64,000 nt of DNA from contig OZ023192.1 of NCBI GenBank assembly GCA_963995505.1, positions 6,369,001-6,433,000 of the forward strand, read 5' to 3'. Positions within the stretch are counted from its first letter, which is position 1. Each line of letters opens with the position of its first letter. Both the position numbers and the translations under genes were made by a program. Origin of the DNA: Hypericum androsaemum. Its lineage: Eukaryota > Streptophyta > Magnoliopsida > Malpighiales > Hypericaceae. Positions 46,601-58,929 of the stretch are shown here, in pieces. The notes beneath the pieces were generated by a model. It was not told where the DNA came from and did not search any database. It saw only the letters and a list, made by a program, of their open reading frames with translations.

Positions 46601-48080
46601 TGGGAGAAAATCTCAAGCATACAAACATTTCTGAGAGTTTTTTTTTCCCTTAAGCACTTGGGCATTAAAATTTAAAAAAAAAACCTTCATCCTTGAAAGA
46701 GGAATAGCATACTCCTCATTCTGGCTGAGAACTGCAACAGTAGGTAATAGATGGCCCCTCACATCCGTATATACTGACCCAATGATGGCTCCTTTTTTCC
46801 TGGCATCATGTGGAAATAAGTACGCCACCTCAAAGATTATGAATTGAACAGAAAAAAAAAATGAAAAGTAGGGCAGAGTGTCCATGCAAAAGCTTGTCTA
46901 ACGTCACTCCATTTACATGATTGGCCCAAGTGGAGACTTACGTGAAAAAGAAATCCTGTGAAGCACAGTTAACCCCAGCTCAAACAGTATCATTTGTTGA
47001 AAATATTGGGCCAAGCTGCTGTCCCTTTCCTTGTTCAAGATAAAGATATCCATCATCCCCGTGATATCCAAAGCTGTTCACTTCCCAACTGTCCGAATGA
47101 GTGAGTGAGAAGCATACCAGCTTATAACAAGGCATTACGAACAGAAATCCCGCACATATAACAGCAAGCATGATATGGTCCAATTCTTTTTTTCCTAATT
47201 CTGAAATACACAGATTTATTGGTCAATTCCGTGTTCTCTCATCATTCAAATTGATTTCACTGCCACTTGTTGTAGTTTAATGTTCCGCCCTTAGCTGATC
47301 ATGGAAAAAAGTCTATGGAAGCTATGGCGCATCTATTGGGAGACCACATTCTGTAACCAGTACTTTACTAGCGGTAACAAACAGGTGTATGTCCCTTTTA
47401 TTAGAAAATCTAATCCCCAGGCATATAACAGGAAAATTTCTTCAACCAAACTACCAAAGGGTTGCATTTTTAAGAACAAGAACTAAAGCTATAACATAGA
47501 CTACTAACTACACCTACATAAGAGCACATAAACATATACCAGAAATAGTAAATTAGTGTCCAAGAAAAGAAATAAGGCAAACAGGCACATCACATCAACC
47601 AAACAGGCACCAGCCCGACTCTTGGACCAAATTGACAAATTAAGCATCTTTAAGATATCTCAAGTTCTTGAACCCAACTACATTTTACCCTAACCCGAAT
47701 AGCAAATTAGTGTCCAAGAAGGCAACTTTGTAGGGATAGGGACTGCCTGAGCATCTTGAAGGTCTCCCCGGTGAAACCAATGGCAACCTGTTGGGGGCCG
47801 AACATCTCCAAGTAGTAAACGAGCCGCTTCATGGGGGCCGGGCAGTTGGCCTGGACCACCCTAGCCGTGGAGCTTGACGTTGGTATACTTCACCGACAGC
47901 TTGTCCAGGGAGACAGAGAGGAACCCGCCGGCCGTGTTGAGCTCCGTGGGCTCCTCCTCCTCCAACTCGTCAGTCTCCGAGGCCCCTCGCCAGGAAGTAG
48001 AGGCTGGGGTCGCCATCTCCGTGGTGGCCCCCGGCGCTGGTGTCTCCGTTGCTGGTCGGCGCTCATAGTAGCCAACTCTA
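43672..48080 (-). pseudogene. RanBPM-like SPRY-LisH-CTLH-CRA gene, degenerate
   Basis: Minus-strand pieces in the right order match plant RanBPM homologues, scaffold subunits of the CTLH/GID ubiquitin ligase. Exon 1 lies near 48080-47700 (LDKLSVKYTNVKLHG, then, after a frame change near 47861, VVQANCPAPMKRLVYYLEMF). SPRY exons are 47088-46942 (VNSFGYHGDDGYLYLEQGKG), 46799-46685 (GSVYTDVRGHLLPTVAVLSQ) and 45819-45774 (VSFGQRPFAFDP). LisH lies near 45045-45115 (LVRSYLLHYGYEETLNAF), CTLH near 44710-44785 (LIRNGEIDTAISKLQNWYP), and CRA pieces near 43975-44040 (CFLLHCQKFIDLV) and 43680-43770. Damage: TGA at 46980-46982 inside the SPRY domain, a frameshift and missing codons in exon 1, a doubtful acceptor before the 45590 exon, and no C-terminal part. 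Limits are approximate. Confidence 0.8.
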
Positions 48081-48094
48081 CCGAAGAACTTGAT

Positions 48095-48113
48095 GGGGGG
48101 GGGGGGGGGGGGG
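48095..48113. repeat. Homopolymer tract of 19 G
   Basis: A pure G run just upstream of the RanBPM-like exon 1; on the minus strand it would read as a proline run. Length uncertain in any assembly. Confidence 0.9.
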
Positions 48114-49519
48114 TGTCTAGGATCGGAGTGATTTAATTTTCTTTTTTCGAAGGATAAGTGATTTAGGGTTTTTTTTTTGGGTTTAGGGTGGCGTCTGCTT
48201 AAGAAATGAAGTGAAACTGACAAGCAAGGAATAGCTATGAAATAGTATTCTTTTCCTGCCGGAATCGAATTGAAGCAGTATATATTAATGTAATAGTTTT
48301 TTTTTTTTACAACCATGTCTTAAATAAAATGATTCGTAAATGGACTTTTTCAGAATTGGTAGAATATATCATACTTATACAATCCATGTACAGGTTGTAT
48401 TTCGAAATAAATGAATAGTGTAATCCAACTAATTAATTAGGATTTTTCATTCCACCAAAAAAAATTAATTAGTATTTTTCAATAAATTTTATATTTCCTT
48501 GCCAACATTTGAAATAAAACTAAAATAAAGTACAACTCCAAATTTCATCTTTTCACGGGGTTATAGTATATGCTCCACTCTCATATAACATAGATAATTT
48601 GAAAAACAAATTACAAAGGTTAAAAGCTTAATCTTTAACAAAATTTTAACTCATGATCACTTATCTATAACCATCAGTCTAGTAGAATTGGTCGGATTAC
48701 TATTGCCACCTTCATTTCATAGCTAAAAATATAAGATCAACTTTTAATTTAGTAACTTCAACTTATTTTAAATTAATAAAGGTAGAATAAAAAATAAAAA
48801 GGGATAATCTTCACCCATCGGGGCGAAATATTAGAAGAGTTACCACAAAGAATCATTTTATATAGTCAAGTGAAGAGAAAAAAGTGAGCACGAACTATAC
48901 ATATAATTCAGTAAATTGAGTGACCATTGTTTGTTTTTTTACCCAGCTAATTATGTACAAAAATACATGCTTACCTCCATTAAATATGTTTGTCACAAAA
49001 GATTTACAAGACAACTCTGCTATTATGCCACTTGAGCAGTCATTAGAAGAAGATCGCTGAGGGGAAAAGGGAGGAGATGAACGGAGATCTGAGTATAACA
49101 TGATAATGTACAAGTTGCAACTATAGCATATTCATCCTCGAGTGGGTATTTACATCTATAGTTTAGGCACACAATACCCGAGTCAATTACAAAGAATCAA
49201 ATCCTAAAGCTCTTCCCTGGATTCTGAAAAGAATTGTACACAAAACAATTGCGTACGAAATTCTTCTTACTATCTTGCTTGTGGTTGTTTACACATGCAA
49301 TCTGGCATCGGACACGTGTACAGCGACGCGCTCGGCTTCTTCTGTGTGGTGTCTCCGGAACACTCCCCACCTACATCATATAAAACCATGTCATCAGCGA
49401 CGAGGACCGCTATTCGGTTCCGAATGGACTTGGGGAAATTTCAACATTTACACATAATAACCTTAAGTTGTGAAGAAGACTTCACTGTGGAGACAAACTG
49501 TATAATCCAGAGCAGCACG
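48114..49519. other. Spacer
   Basis: AT-rich, about 1.4 kb. Short frames on both strands show no recognisable similarity. No gene is supported. Confidence 0.45.
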
Positions 49520-49846
49520 TGTTATGAACCATGATAGTTGGTAGAAATTGAGAAGATAAAGATCTTGAGAACGTTGAGAAGAGAAGAGATAGGAAGTTGG
49601 AGAAGAGGATAGGGAAGGAAGATTTCTTGTTATATTTCTTGATTGATCAAACCCTAAAGAGTGCGTGCGTGGGCATTATATAGCCAAACGCCTAACATCT
49701 GAATAGGAAAATCAAATAAACCCTAATCTATTAAAGGTAAGGTTCTAATTGAAGGAAATAACTGAATATAAATAACATAATAGGAAATAACGAGTAGCTA
49801 ATGAAGTCAGTCTCCAGTCTAGACTAGCTAATCCCTGTACAAAAAC
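49520..49846 (-). repeat. Putative solo LTR
   Basis: Read on the minus strand, a 327-bp block begins tgtttttgtacagg and ends ttcataaca (TG...CA ends) and contains a core promoter (gctatataatg near 49676) followed by a pyrimidine-rich leader. The look is that of a short copia/TRIM LTR. No target duplication could be recognised and no partner LTR is in the window. Confidence 0.35.
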
Positions 49847-51014
49847 ATTGTCACTCCCTTTGCCACGCTTGTTTTGAGCAGTAAAAATCAATCAACTGGT
49901 ATAATAAAGAGCATGAACTGGTTCCGTACTCAGTGTGTGTGGAGCAAGTTCTTCATCTGTACTGTAGCAAGAGTATCCTTAGTTTCCAGACGAGGGAACA
50001 TTTGTTTTAAGGGAGCCATGTACTTATTCTGCTTTGTAAATATCACCTGCTCTGCTGCAACATATAATTATAATGACCTAGTCCTAGTGTTGTCAAAGCC
50101 CATGCCCACATAAACAAGAGAAAACAAAAAAAATCACGGAATAAATTAGTCCGATTCCCTAGCGACATCCTTGAGACAAGAAGAATATAGGTTACTACGG
50201 AACAAATCAAATGAAAAGAATTATCTATTTCTAAATAAAGAACGGCTTCTTATTCGTGATTTAGGGCCATGGTAAATTTTACTATTTTCTCACTAAATAT
50301 CCTCCAGGTGTTGGGCATAGTTGGAACAGGTAGATTTCCAAGAACTTGTAATAGTATCTAACTATGAGCATGTAAAGATACAATGTGATTAAACAGATAT
50401 ATCCAAGAACAAGGAGAAGTTTTCATTTCGAACCATGCGATCAACCATCATCTTCTCTGCAAGAGTTCTAATAGGTTCTGAAAACCTCAATGCTTCCAAG
50501 TTGCTCAAGCATCTTAAGACGTTGGACATCTTAAGAAACTGCATGGGCCAATCTGTTGGAAAACGGAGCAATGCGCACTACTCTGCACCATTTAACTGAA
50601 TAAGTATGAGCTGATTCTCAAAGCTAATTTTTCAGTGCAAGTCAGAGACATCACATTGCTCCTAATAATTAGGGCGGTAAATCTACTGAAATCAGTAGGC
50701 ACATTGCTTAAATGATCAATGTTAAATGGATTTTATACTTGAAAGTGCTAATCTTTCCCACAAATGAAGTTTTCCTTATGTTCAAAAGGAATCTTGGGGA
50801 GCAACTAGCAAAACTAAAAAACCAGTATGAAAAATTCAGCACAACTAGAAGAAATATTCTGCTAATTAAACTTTTAGGTATACTGCAGTATAGACACATT
50901 TATGAGCGCAAACAAGCCAGAACGAAGTCCAAAAGCGCTGCTGAGACCTTATATACTGCTAATTAAATAGGTAATTATTCTCAATAACAGATTAGTCAAC
51001 AAGGTAAAGTGAAG
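49847..51014. other. Spacer with unassigned short frames
   Basis: A 60-codon minus-strand frame at 50389-50571 (NVLRCLSNLEALRFSEPIRT) has a faint leucine-rich look, but I cannot support it as a gene. The rest is AT-rich. Confidence 0.35.
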
Positions 51015-51890
51015 ACTATCCAGCTTCATACAGCTTTCCCAATAACGTTGGACGAGAAACAATCAATGCTGCCAAGCATTTAGCAGCTGCTCTTCGGACT
51101 ATCCAGCTAGCATCTTCATCATCAGTGTATTCATTTGCACTTTCACTGGAAACCAGAGATATATAAAGATGAGTGGGAAGTCTGAACACATTCACTATCA
51201 GCTACACATAATCACTAAAACCTACTCATCTTCATGGCTTTCATCATCAGTATCTTCCTCCATGTTATTTGGATCATAGTTTAGGTACTCCAAAGTAAGA
51301 TGAAGAATGTCACAGCAATAAGAAGAAATATCCCTTGGGAACCTGAGCAGGAAACTCTCCAGGGCCTACATCCACATTAGCAGAATAAATCACATTAGAA
51401 AAATGTGGCAGATAAAAGCATACCTAATCTAAATCACTTAGTTGGGAAGTACTATTTAAGCACCTGCAATCTATATTCACCTGCAATCTCTGATGCATTG
51501 GTACAGTAGTCAAGCACAAGAATGGTATCTCCTAGATGTGAACCAAATCGATAGCCCGCACCACGGATTTAACCACATAACATAGAAATTCATGACCATA
51601 TTTAAGAAATGAACGCCGTAATTTTTTACTATGTAGACAAAGAACCAGTGCTACAGTTTCCTTATATACACGATTTTAAAAGTCAAGACTGGAACTGACT
51701 CTTTCACATAAAGATCCAGCAGCAACCTAGTGGACTTAACTCTTTTATATAAAAGCAGAATGCACCCTAACTTGCAGCGCCAATCATTTGCGTGTGCGTC
51801 TGATTCATTTCTGGTTTTGCACCCTTATTTCTCAAGTTCCAGACAACTTGATCTGTTGCCTTGGCCAACAGATCATCTGACAAGCATGCC
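51015..51890 (-). pseudogene. CAND1 gene fragment (four internal HEAT-repeat exons)
   Basis: Minus-strand exons match CAND1, the cullin-RBX1 exchange factor, in order: near 51889-51770 (LSDDLLAKATDQVV, QMIGAA), near 51555-51464 (GYRFGSHLGDT, ending GEYRLQ), 51365-51226 (ALESFLLRFPRDIS, LEYLNYDPNNMEED) and 51145-about 51015 ([28 protein letters not shown], ending LYEAG). This corresponds to roughly residues 195-370 of a protein of about 1220. Several splice sites still look good (for example tag|gcc at 51366), but the acceptor before GYRFG has no AG. Neither the N-terminal nor the long C-terminal part is present nearby. It is a captured or orphaned gene piece, not a working gene. Confidence 0.88.
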
Positions 51891-52416
51891 TTTTTATTAA
51901 AGACAATTATTCTATTTCTTTAAAATATGCCTATTCTAAGGAAAGTAATTGATTGAACTTCTAAATTGTTAAAAATAATAAAAAGACCGAAGTCTCTGCA
52001 ACAATTACAGTGGAAAGCACAAACAGAATATCCGCACTTTCATGTTTCCCCTTGTTGTTAGCACCAAAATAGAATCAGAAGAGTGTTAGAATTAGTCCTC
52101 GCATATCAATTTGTCCTCGTCTATCTTACAAATCTAGTCTGAAATTATCTTCGCTTTCACAGCCCTCGGGGGTTTGTCACAAGTAATCAAAAGATGCATA
52201 AATAAGCACCGGCATGGATCCATTTCATGAGAAGAACATGCCACATATCGTCATCTGCTATAGCATGCTCAGAGAGGATTCTGATCTTTGCAATTCCAGC
52301 CAGAGAAACAGACTGCTTCAAAAAGGACCATGATGTCCAGCTACATCTTCCGCATAAACTATCCAGAACAAAGAGTAATAATAATTAAAACTTTAGTACA
52401 GATTAAAATTAAGATA
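51891..52416. other. Spacer between the CAND1 and KEN fragments
   Basis: A minus-strand stretch at about 52200-52345 reads KQSVSLAGIAKIRILSEHA without a stop and could be another displaced exon, but I do not recognise it. The remainder is AT-rich. Confidence 0.35.
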
Positions 52417-53073
52417 TTAGTACTTTGAAATGATATTTCTCACCATCAATCTTTTCACGTCTTTGCTACTTGAGTCAGACAGGTTGCACACGAATTCAAA
52501 AACAAGATTAGGAAATAATACATTTAGCCAATCAATTACTTCATCTTCAGAACAACCCTGTCTGTGAGCCTCCGCCTAACAAGTCAAACAAGTTCAAAAC
52601 TTTAATAACAAATTATCACGCAAGCATTTTCATCAACAAACAAAAAAAACCAAGTAATAAACCAAGCTCAGACAAGTACCAAAAAAAACTATTTAATAAT
52701 TGTTAAACTCTCACTTACACTGTTTCCTCCGTGGACGACGAGATTCCTGAAGTAGGTTAAAATTCCCACCTTTTGATAGAACTGAGGTACATCTGCCTCG
52801 CTGCTTCCCCTTGTTTTTTCGTTTTCTTTTAGAACTTTTTCAAAGTAGAATGGTAAAAACATAAGATGTTCACGTACATATTCTACCCAACCTTCGTCGC
52901 ATTTTCCATTGAAGTCTATCTTATTAGCAGCACTGATAACCTCAGCTCTAAAAATATTTTCCTTTTGTACCCAATACCCCCTATTGAGCCCATCCACAAC
53001 AAATTCCAGCATGCATGCGACTTTGATGCGTGACCAGGTACATGGATGATTGAGGATCCGCTTTCTACTTGAC
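52417..53073 (-). pseudogene. Kinase-tail plus KEN (RNase) domain exons of an IRE1/RNase L-type protein
   Basis: Two minus-strand exons. The first (53073 to about 52723) starts SSRKRILNHPCTWSR, the usual end of an IRE1 kinase domain (RP..VLNHPFFW), and runs into DEGWVEYVREHLMFLPFYFE and FRNLVVHGGN. The second (about 52575-52417) reads AEAHRQGCSEDEVIDWLNVL, FPNLVFEFVCNL and ends at TAA. The order kinase tail, then a helix pair with RN-xxxH, then a closing FPxLV-type helix is that of a KEN domain, which in IRE1 cuts RNA during the unfolded-protein response. Whether the RNase residues are intact cannot be judged. The upstream kinase exon appears to be at 58097-58246, with transposon debris between. 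The family call is from motif order; moderate certainty. Confidence 0.55.
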
Positions 53074-53184
53074 CTGGAAACGAGAAAATGGTAGAAAAAT
53101 TAAATATATGAATGTATCCCGTACAGACTTGATGTTCTAACAATGAACTGCTATTTCAGAGAAAAATGAACTTAACATCTAAAA

Positions 53185-54320
53185 ACCTTTGGATGTGTTT
53201 GTTTTGCGCATGAATGAGGAACTAGCTGCAATAGAAAAGAATAAAACATGGATACCAGCAAATCTGCCACCTAATAAAAAGATTATTAGCTGCAAATGGT
53301 TGTTTAAAATCAAGTACAATATTGATGGATCAATAGACAGACGCAAAGGTAGGTTAGTTGTAGTGGTTTTACTCAAACTCCTAGTATTGACTTCAATGAA
53401 ATATTTGCTCATGTGGCTAAGATGAATACGATCAGGGTAATTATTTCTGCTACTGTCAACTATGATTGGCCACTTTTTCAGATGGACATGAAGAATCTTG
53501 GAGGAAGAAATCTTCATGGAACCTCCAGAGGGTCATCCTATGATAAAGGCAGGTAAAGTGTGCAAGCTGAGAAAAGCTATCTATGGACTGAAACAGTCCC
53601 CTAGAGCCTGATATTATAAACTGAGTAAAGAATTGCAGTCCCTAGTATTCAAGAAAAGTCATGCTGATAACACTTTATTCACTTTTGACAATGCTAAAAG
53701 GAAAATTGTTATATGCATGTATGTAGACGACATCATAATCACTGGTAGTAACTTAGGAGGAATTGAACAACTAAAGAACGCTCTAAAAGGAAGATTTGAC
53801 ATAAAAGACCTTGGTAAACTTAGATACTTTTTTTTGAGGGAGTAAACTTAGACAACTCCTAGGTATATAATTTGAATATTCTGAGAAGGGCATTCACATG
53901 TGCCAAAGAAAGTATGTCTTAGACCTTTTGAAAGAAACCAAGAAAATGGAATCTGCACCAGCTGACACTCATCTGGAATTTGGCAAGAAATTTTCATTGA
54001 CAGAAGGTACGTTACTTTCCAATATCATTAGTTTTCAAAGACTAGTTGACAAGTTAATCTACCTAACTATAACCAGACCTGAGATTGCTTTTGATGTAAG
54101 TTTAATAACCCAAGCTATGCATAAACCCAGATCAAGTCATGTGCTTATTGCAGAAAGAATCTCACATTATCTTAAGTCTAATCCAGGTCAAGGTTTGCTA
54201 ATGAGAAAGGCTGATCACATGAGAATCTCTGCATTTTCAGATGCTAGTTATGCTACTGCTCCAAGATCAGTGTTCATATTGAAGATCAGTTACTGTTTCT
54301 GTTGTTTAGGCAGAATGTTG
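53185..54320 (+). pseudogene. Ty1/copia reverse transcriptase-RNase H relic
   Basis: The frame pieces carry copia reverse-transcriptase motifs in order: NKTWIPANLPPNKKIISCKW near 53240-53300, KAIYGLKQSPRA near 53573-53610, the catalytic MYVDDIIITGSN near 53715-53752 and, further on, RLVDKLIYLTITRPEIAFDV near 54035-54095 with SDASYATA near 54240. Frameshifts lie near 53355 and 53830, and a displaced start replaces the upstream integrase. The fragment begins within about 110 bp of the KEN exon and so sits in the intron between kinase and KEN exons. Confidence 0.88.
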
Positions 54321-54485
54321 TCTCATGATGATCATGATCATGTATGAGACTAATTATCTTTAGATTCTAACTAGAATTTTAGAGTTATTAGATAATTACT
54401 AGTACCTAAGTAGGGTTCCTGTAAGTAGCTCATCATGAGCTACAAGAGTTTGCCTTATGAGGGACTAGCCGTTGGAGTTACAAAA

Positions 54486-57400
54486 ATGAAAAAATGGTAT
54501 AGTAAATCATGCATTATTTTGCTATTGAAGCGACATCAATTTGACAAAAGTACTATAAAGTATAATGGGTATATAAAATCGATGAAGTATGTAGGTGCAT
54601 CAGGGAGCTTCCTTTCGATGTGGAGCACATGTTGGGTCATCTACTCCAGGCAGTTGGAGATCCTGTAGGTTCATAGTAAACCACCCGTACTTTTAGCCTT
54701 AAAAATATTTCAAGGTAAAGTATGCATATTAAGGGATGGATGCAGGTTTGGGTGTGCTGACCACTGGTATATTAAATTAATATTAAATAACATGGATTTT
54801 GTGTTTAACGAAGAAAGATAGGTTAAACAATTGATGAAAATAAATTTCAAAAATGGTATAGTAAATCATGCATTATTTCGCTATTGGAGCGACATCAATT
54901 TGACAAGAGTGCTATAAAGTATAATGGGCACAATCGAGAGCACATATTAATTTTTATGAGAGACTTATAATTCTAGAGGAAGCATGAGTTGAGAAATTAA
55001 TGACAACAAATTTCATAATGGAAAAATCATGCACAGTGTCAATAAAAACTATATAAAATTGAAAAGAGTGCAATAAAGTATAATAGGTATGGTCGAAAAG
55101 ATCCAGTGATCTTCATGACAAAATTTTTTTTGAAACCCTTCATGAGAAATTTACGTCACAAATACCACGTAAATTTTAATCTCTTTTTTTATATGTATCT
55201 AGTTTTCTTACAACACTAAATTTAAAGAAAATATTTGTAATTTGGAATTATAAAGTGTTATGTATGTTTGGAACAACTAAATAAAATGTCTACCTTGTTA
55301 AGTTAAGAAGTTTAAATGGAAACAATAGACATCGCATGATAAAAGAAGAAGATAGCTGGTTGTGACTTTGAAAAATTACAACATGCCAATTTGGGGACAT
55401 TATTTTCAGAAATTGTAAATCAAAGATTTACGATGAATAATATTTTCAAATTAATCATGATGTTAGCAGAAATAAAATATTTGTTGAAGCACCAAGAAGA
55501 TACATTATGCATATAGAAAAAGATTTTGAGGTGTTGAAAAATTTCTACCTAAAGAATATAGAAAACTTGAGCTTAATAGAGGAGTCTTGGTCAGATTATT
55601 ACAGCTTGCAACAATATCAAATTACATCAATTAAAAAATATAACATGGAGAAATTATGATAACAATATTGACTTAAATCAATCAAATAATAGAACATGGA
55701 CAAATATGTCAACATAATTTATTATTTTTCAACTACAACAGAGCTTGATATGGTGGTGAAAGCTATGATGCTTGTAGAAATCATATTCTTGGACACTCTT
55801 TCCAATGTTTAATCGATGAATTATGCACGTGCAACACAGCTGAAATAGCAAATCATGCATTATGTCGTTGTTGGAGCGACATTATTTTGACAAGAGTGTT
55901 ATAAAGTATAATGGACACAGTCGAGAGCACTTATTAATTTTCATGAGAGATTTGTGATCCTAGAGAAAGCATGAGTTGAGAAATTAAAGATAACAAATTT
56001 TATTTTGAAAAAATCATGCACTATGTCAATAGGAACTATATAAAATTGAAAGGAGTGCGATAAAGTATAATGGACACGGTGGAGAAGATCTATTGATCTT
56101 CATGATAAACTTGTTCATTCAACGATCACGATGACCTTATAAAGTTTTATCTCTTTTTTATATGTATCCAGTTTACTTATGCAAAAATTTTATAATTAAT
56201 TGTACGTTAAATGAAAATATTGATGCTTATTGAAGTTTTAAAATATAATTTGCTTAATATAACTCAAGTATACTATAATGAACTAAACACTAAATTTGAA
56301 AAAAGTAGTTGTAAATTTGGAATTATAAAAGTGTTATGCATGATTGGGAAAAAATGTCTACTTTGTTTACTTAAAAAGTTTAGATGGAAATAATAGACGT
56401 CTCATGGTTAAAGAAGAAGATAGTTGGTTATTGCTTTGAAAATTAGGACATGTCAACTTGAGGACATTATCTCTGAAATTGTAAATCAAAGATTCACGAT
56501 GAATAATATCTCAATATCATCATGATGTAAGCAGAAATAATAAATTTGTTGAAGCGCCAAGAAGATGTGGAAATATTTGTTGAAATAATATATTTACCAC
56601 CTAGTTTGCATTTTCAAATCTTGTTAGATGTGAATATTCATATTAGCGGACATTCTTAAGAAGTGTTATTGTACATAAGGAGATGCCTTTTCGGGATTTA
56701 ATGACTTAAATCTCCATTCCACTATTTGCTACCGTAATTAGGCCTCAACAAATGAAGTTGCATTCCTTTTACTTGACCAAGCTTGTTAATGATTAGGAAG
56801 CTGAGGAGAAAGTACTATTTGAGATTGATTGTATATTCATCTTTTTGTTGTGAATGATCCTTGTCCATAAATTGACTAGTTGAACCTCTTGTAACAAACC
56901 TTGTTTATGTTACCCTTTTGTAGGCCTACTCGTACTTCTAGGTACACTAAATCTTGTTGTTGATTGGGTATTTGGTTACATTCCACTCTCTAGATTTATA
57001 CAGATATGCATTTTTGATCTTTTTTAAGAAATGATTTTCTTAAAAAAAATCAACTAACCAACGGTTCAAGCCCTTAAACTAAACAAACAAAACAATGCCA
57101 CACATGTTAAAGTAAAAAATGAGACTTCTTACTAAAGAGGGTTTGCACTAGTTGATCATGAACACAAGAAATTAAAAAAAATGTTGGTGTGTGGGTTGTA
57201 AGCTTATAAATTTTTTTTTGAAACAAAAGCTTATAATTTGACCTCGTTAAATGCTACTTCAAAAAATTCCTAGCTTCAATAACGGTTCAAAACAAAGATT
57301 TAAAAAAATGTCTGATAGGTCCACCAAAAATATGGTCAGACTTCTGGGTTGACCAGTTTGATCGATCGAATCGATGGTCGAAAGCCCTTTTGTATACTAT

Positions 57401-57775
57401 TTTTACTATTATAAAATAATACAAGATAAATTACTCTCGGATCTGTCTAGTATGGCTAAATCTGTGATTTAGTTCCTCGGTTATCAAAAAAGATGATAAA
57501 GTCTCCCGTATTTATTTTATTATACTCTCGGACTCTTTGGTGACATCATCATCTTTTTGCTATGTGAGCGACATCAATTTGACAAGAGAGCTATAAAGTA
57601 TAATGGGTACATTCGCGAACACATATTAATTTTTATAAGAGATTTATGATTCTAGAGGAAGCATGAGATGAGAAAATAAAGACAACAAATTTCATAATGG
57701 GAAAATCATGCACGATGTCAATAAAAACTATATAAAATTGAAAAGAGTGCGATGAAGTATAATGGGCATATAAAA
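54486..57775 (+). repeat. Copia-derived repeat array, forward arm
   Basis: Four block types recur. A block with gtaaatcatgcattat, gagcgacatcaatttgac and tataaagtataatggg is found at about 54490-54580, 54850-55110, 55845-56115 and 57565-57775. A second block (catgttgggtcatctactcc, cctgtaggttcatagtaaac) is at 54590-54840, a third at 55115-55500 and 56120-56560, and a fourth at 55500-55840. The third block encodes decayed pieces resembling the gag pre-integrase segment of copia elements (LLNITQVYYNELNTKFEKSS near 56245, KEEDSWL and GHVN-like words near 56415). All frames are broken. 56600-57560 shows no clear repeat. Confidence 0.7.
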
Positions 57776-58096
57776 GCCCTGCATTAATAAGCATATCTAT
57801 CAACAAAATTTACATTAAATATCACGTCGTTTTCAACCAAACATATTAGACGTACAACTTACACGAGACTAGCTAATCAAATGGAAACATATATTTAGGA
57901 ATCTACCTTCATTATTAGAAAATCTTTGTCGAAAATGGTGTCTCTCTTACTATATCAACTTAATGGAGTTATTGGCGTGAAAATTTGGTATCAAAACGAG
58001 TTTTCTGTTTTGTTTCATATGAATTCAAGAAGAAACTAAATCTGAGAAAGATAAAATAGCATCAACAACTAATAACCCGCATGGTTAGAAACTTAC
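57776..58096. other. AT-rich spacer
   Basis: Nothing recognisable; lies between the end of the repeat array and the proposed kinase exon. Confidence 0.4.
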
Positions 58097-58246
58097 TTTC
58101 TCTGTGGCATGCCGTAAAAGAGTAGCATTTTCCATCAAAAATGTCTTAACTATCTCATCATGTCCGCTTTTTGCTAGTTCCATATACTTGTCCATTTTCA
58201 CTATACACCTTTCCTTAAAGCCGACGAAATGTGGATAACCATTCTG
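58097..58246 (-). pseudogene. Putative kinase C-lobe exon of the IRE1-type gene
   Basis: A minus-strand exon bounded by a good acceptor (tttcag|cag) and donor (aaa|gtaagt) encodes NGYPHFVGFKERCIVKMDKY then HDEIVKTFLMENATLLRHAT. The G-HPFG---ER pattern followed by a helix and an LL-R-T segment resembles the last part of an IRE1-family kinase domain, just before the RKRILNHP segment at 53060. The phases of the two exons do not join cleanly as I read them, so the gene is probably dead. An ankyrin repeat reading was considered and is less likely. Low confidence. Confidence 0.35.
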
Positions 58247-58929
58247 CTGAAATTTGAGAACAAAGTATATTGTCAAGAAGAAAACAAAATTTAAAACAAG
58301 CAATAGATTATCCTTGCATGCCCCAATTAGTCAAGAGAATTTCCATGTCTTATTCCATGCATCAATCAAGCGACTCTCTCAAATAGGCAAAGCAACACAT
58401 TACAGTTCCATCTATTAGTTTCACTTTTGAGCAAAAGTGCAAAACAGAGCTATTATTTATCTACCTAAATAATTTCAAGAAAAATCGACGCTATCACCAA
58501 GAAAACAAGCATAAGATTACATGCTGAAACCGTTTCATGACTTTCTCACCAATCAAGAAATAACATAGATATGCATCGCGGTTAACATGTTGCTAACCCA
58601 TTGTAGAATTAAATGCTAAGCAACTCAGAATTGTAAATCAATCCAAAAATAGAATTGGCAAGACAATTATATGTTAGAAATAGAAATTCATCAGGATTTA
58701 GGTTGACAAGAAATTGATGATTCAAGAGTTGAACTAGTTGGATTAGAGAAGATCAGTCAATATATAATTAAATTGGCAGGTAAATCTCAGAGCAGCAAAA
58801 CAAATATAGCACTCATCAAAAAGCACAAAATAAATTAAGCCACACTTCTCCCGTAGTAGAAACAGAAAATCACAGGATAAGTCACGAAGATGAAAGCAGC
58901 ATGCCCGAACTTGCGTCTATTCCTTAATT
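58247..58929. other. AT-rich spacer
   Basis: No gene or repeat recognised over about 680 bp. Confidence 0.4.

Noticed and set aside
47831..48136. Plus-strand Gly/Arg-rich frame
   Set aside because: Antisense of the RanBPM-like exon 1, which has clear SPRY similarity on the minus strand.
50389..50571. Short minus-strand frame with a leucine-rich look
   Set aside because: Only 60 codons, with no repeating LRR consensus and no neighbouring exons of such a gene.
58097..58246. Ankyrin repeat reading (AKSGHDEIVKTFL), which would give an animal RNase L-like ankyrin-kinase-KEN layout
   Set aside because: The preceding GYPHFVGFKER pattern and the position directly before the kinase-tail exon fit an IRE1-family kinase C-lobe better; no further ankyrin repeats are found upstream.
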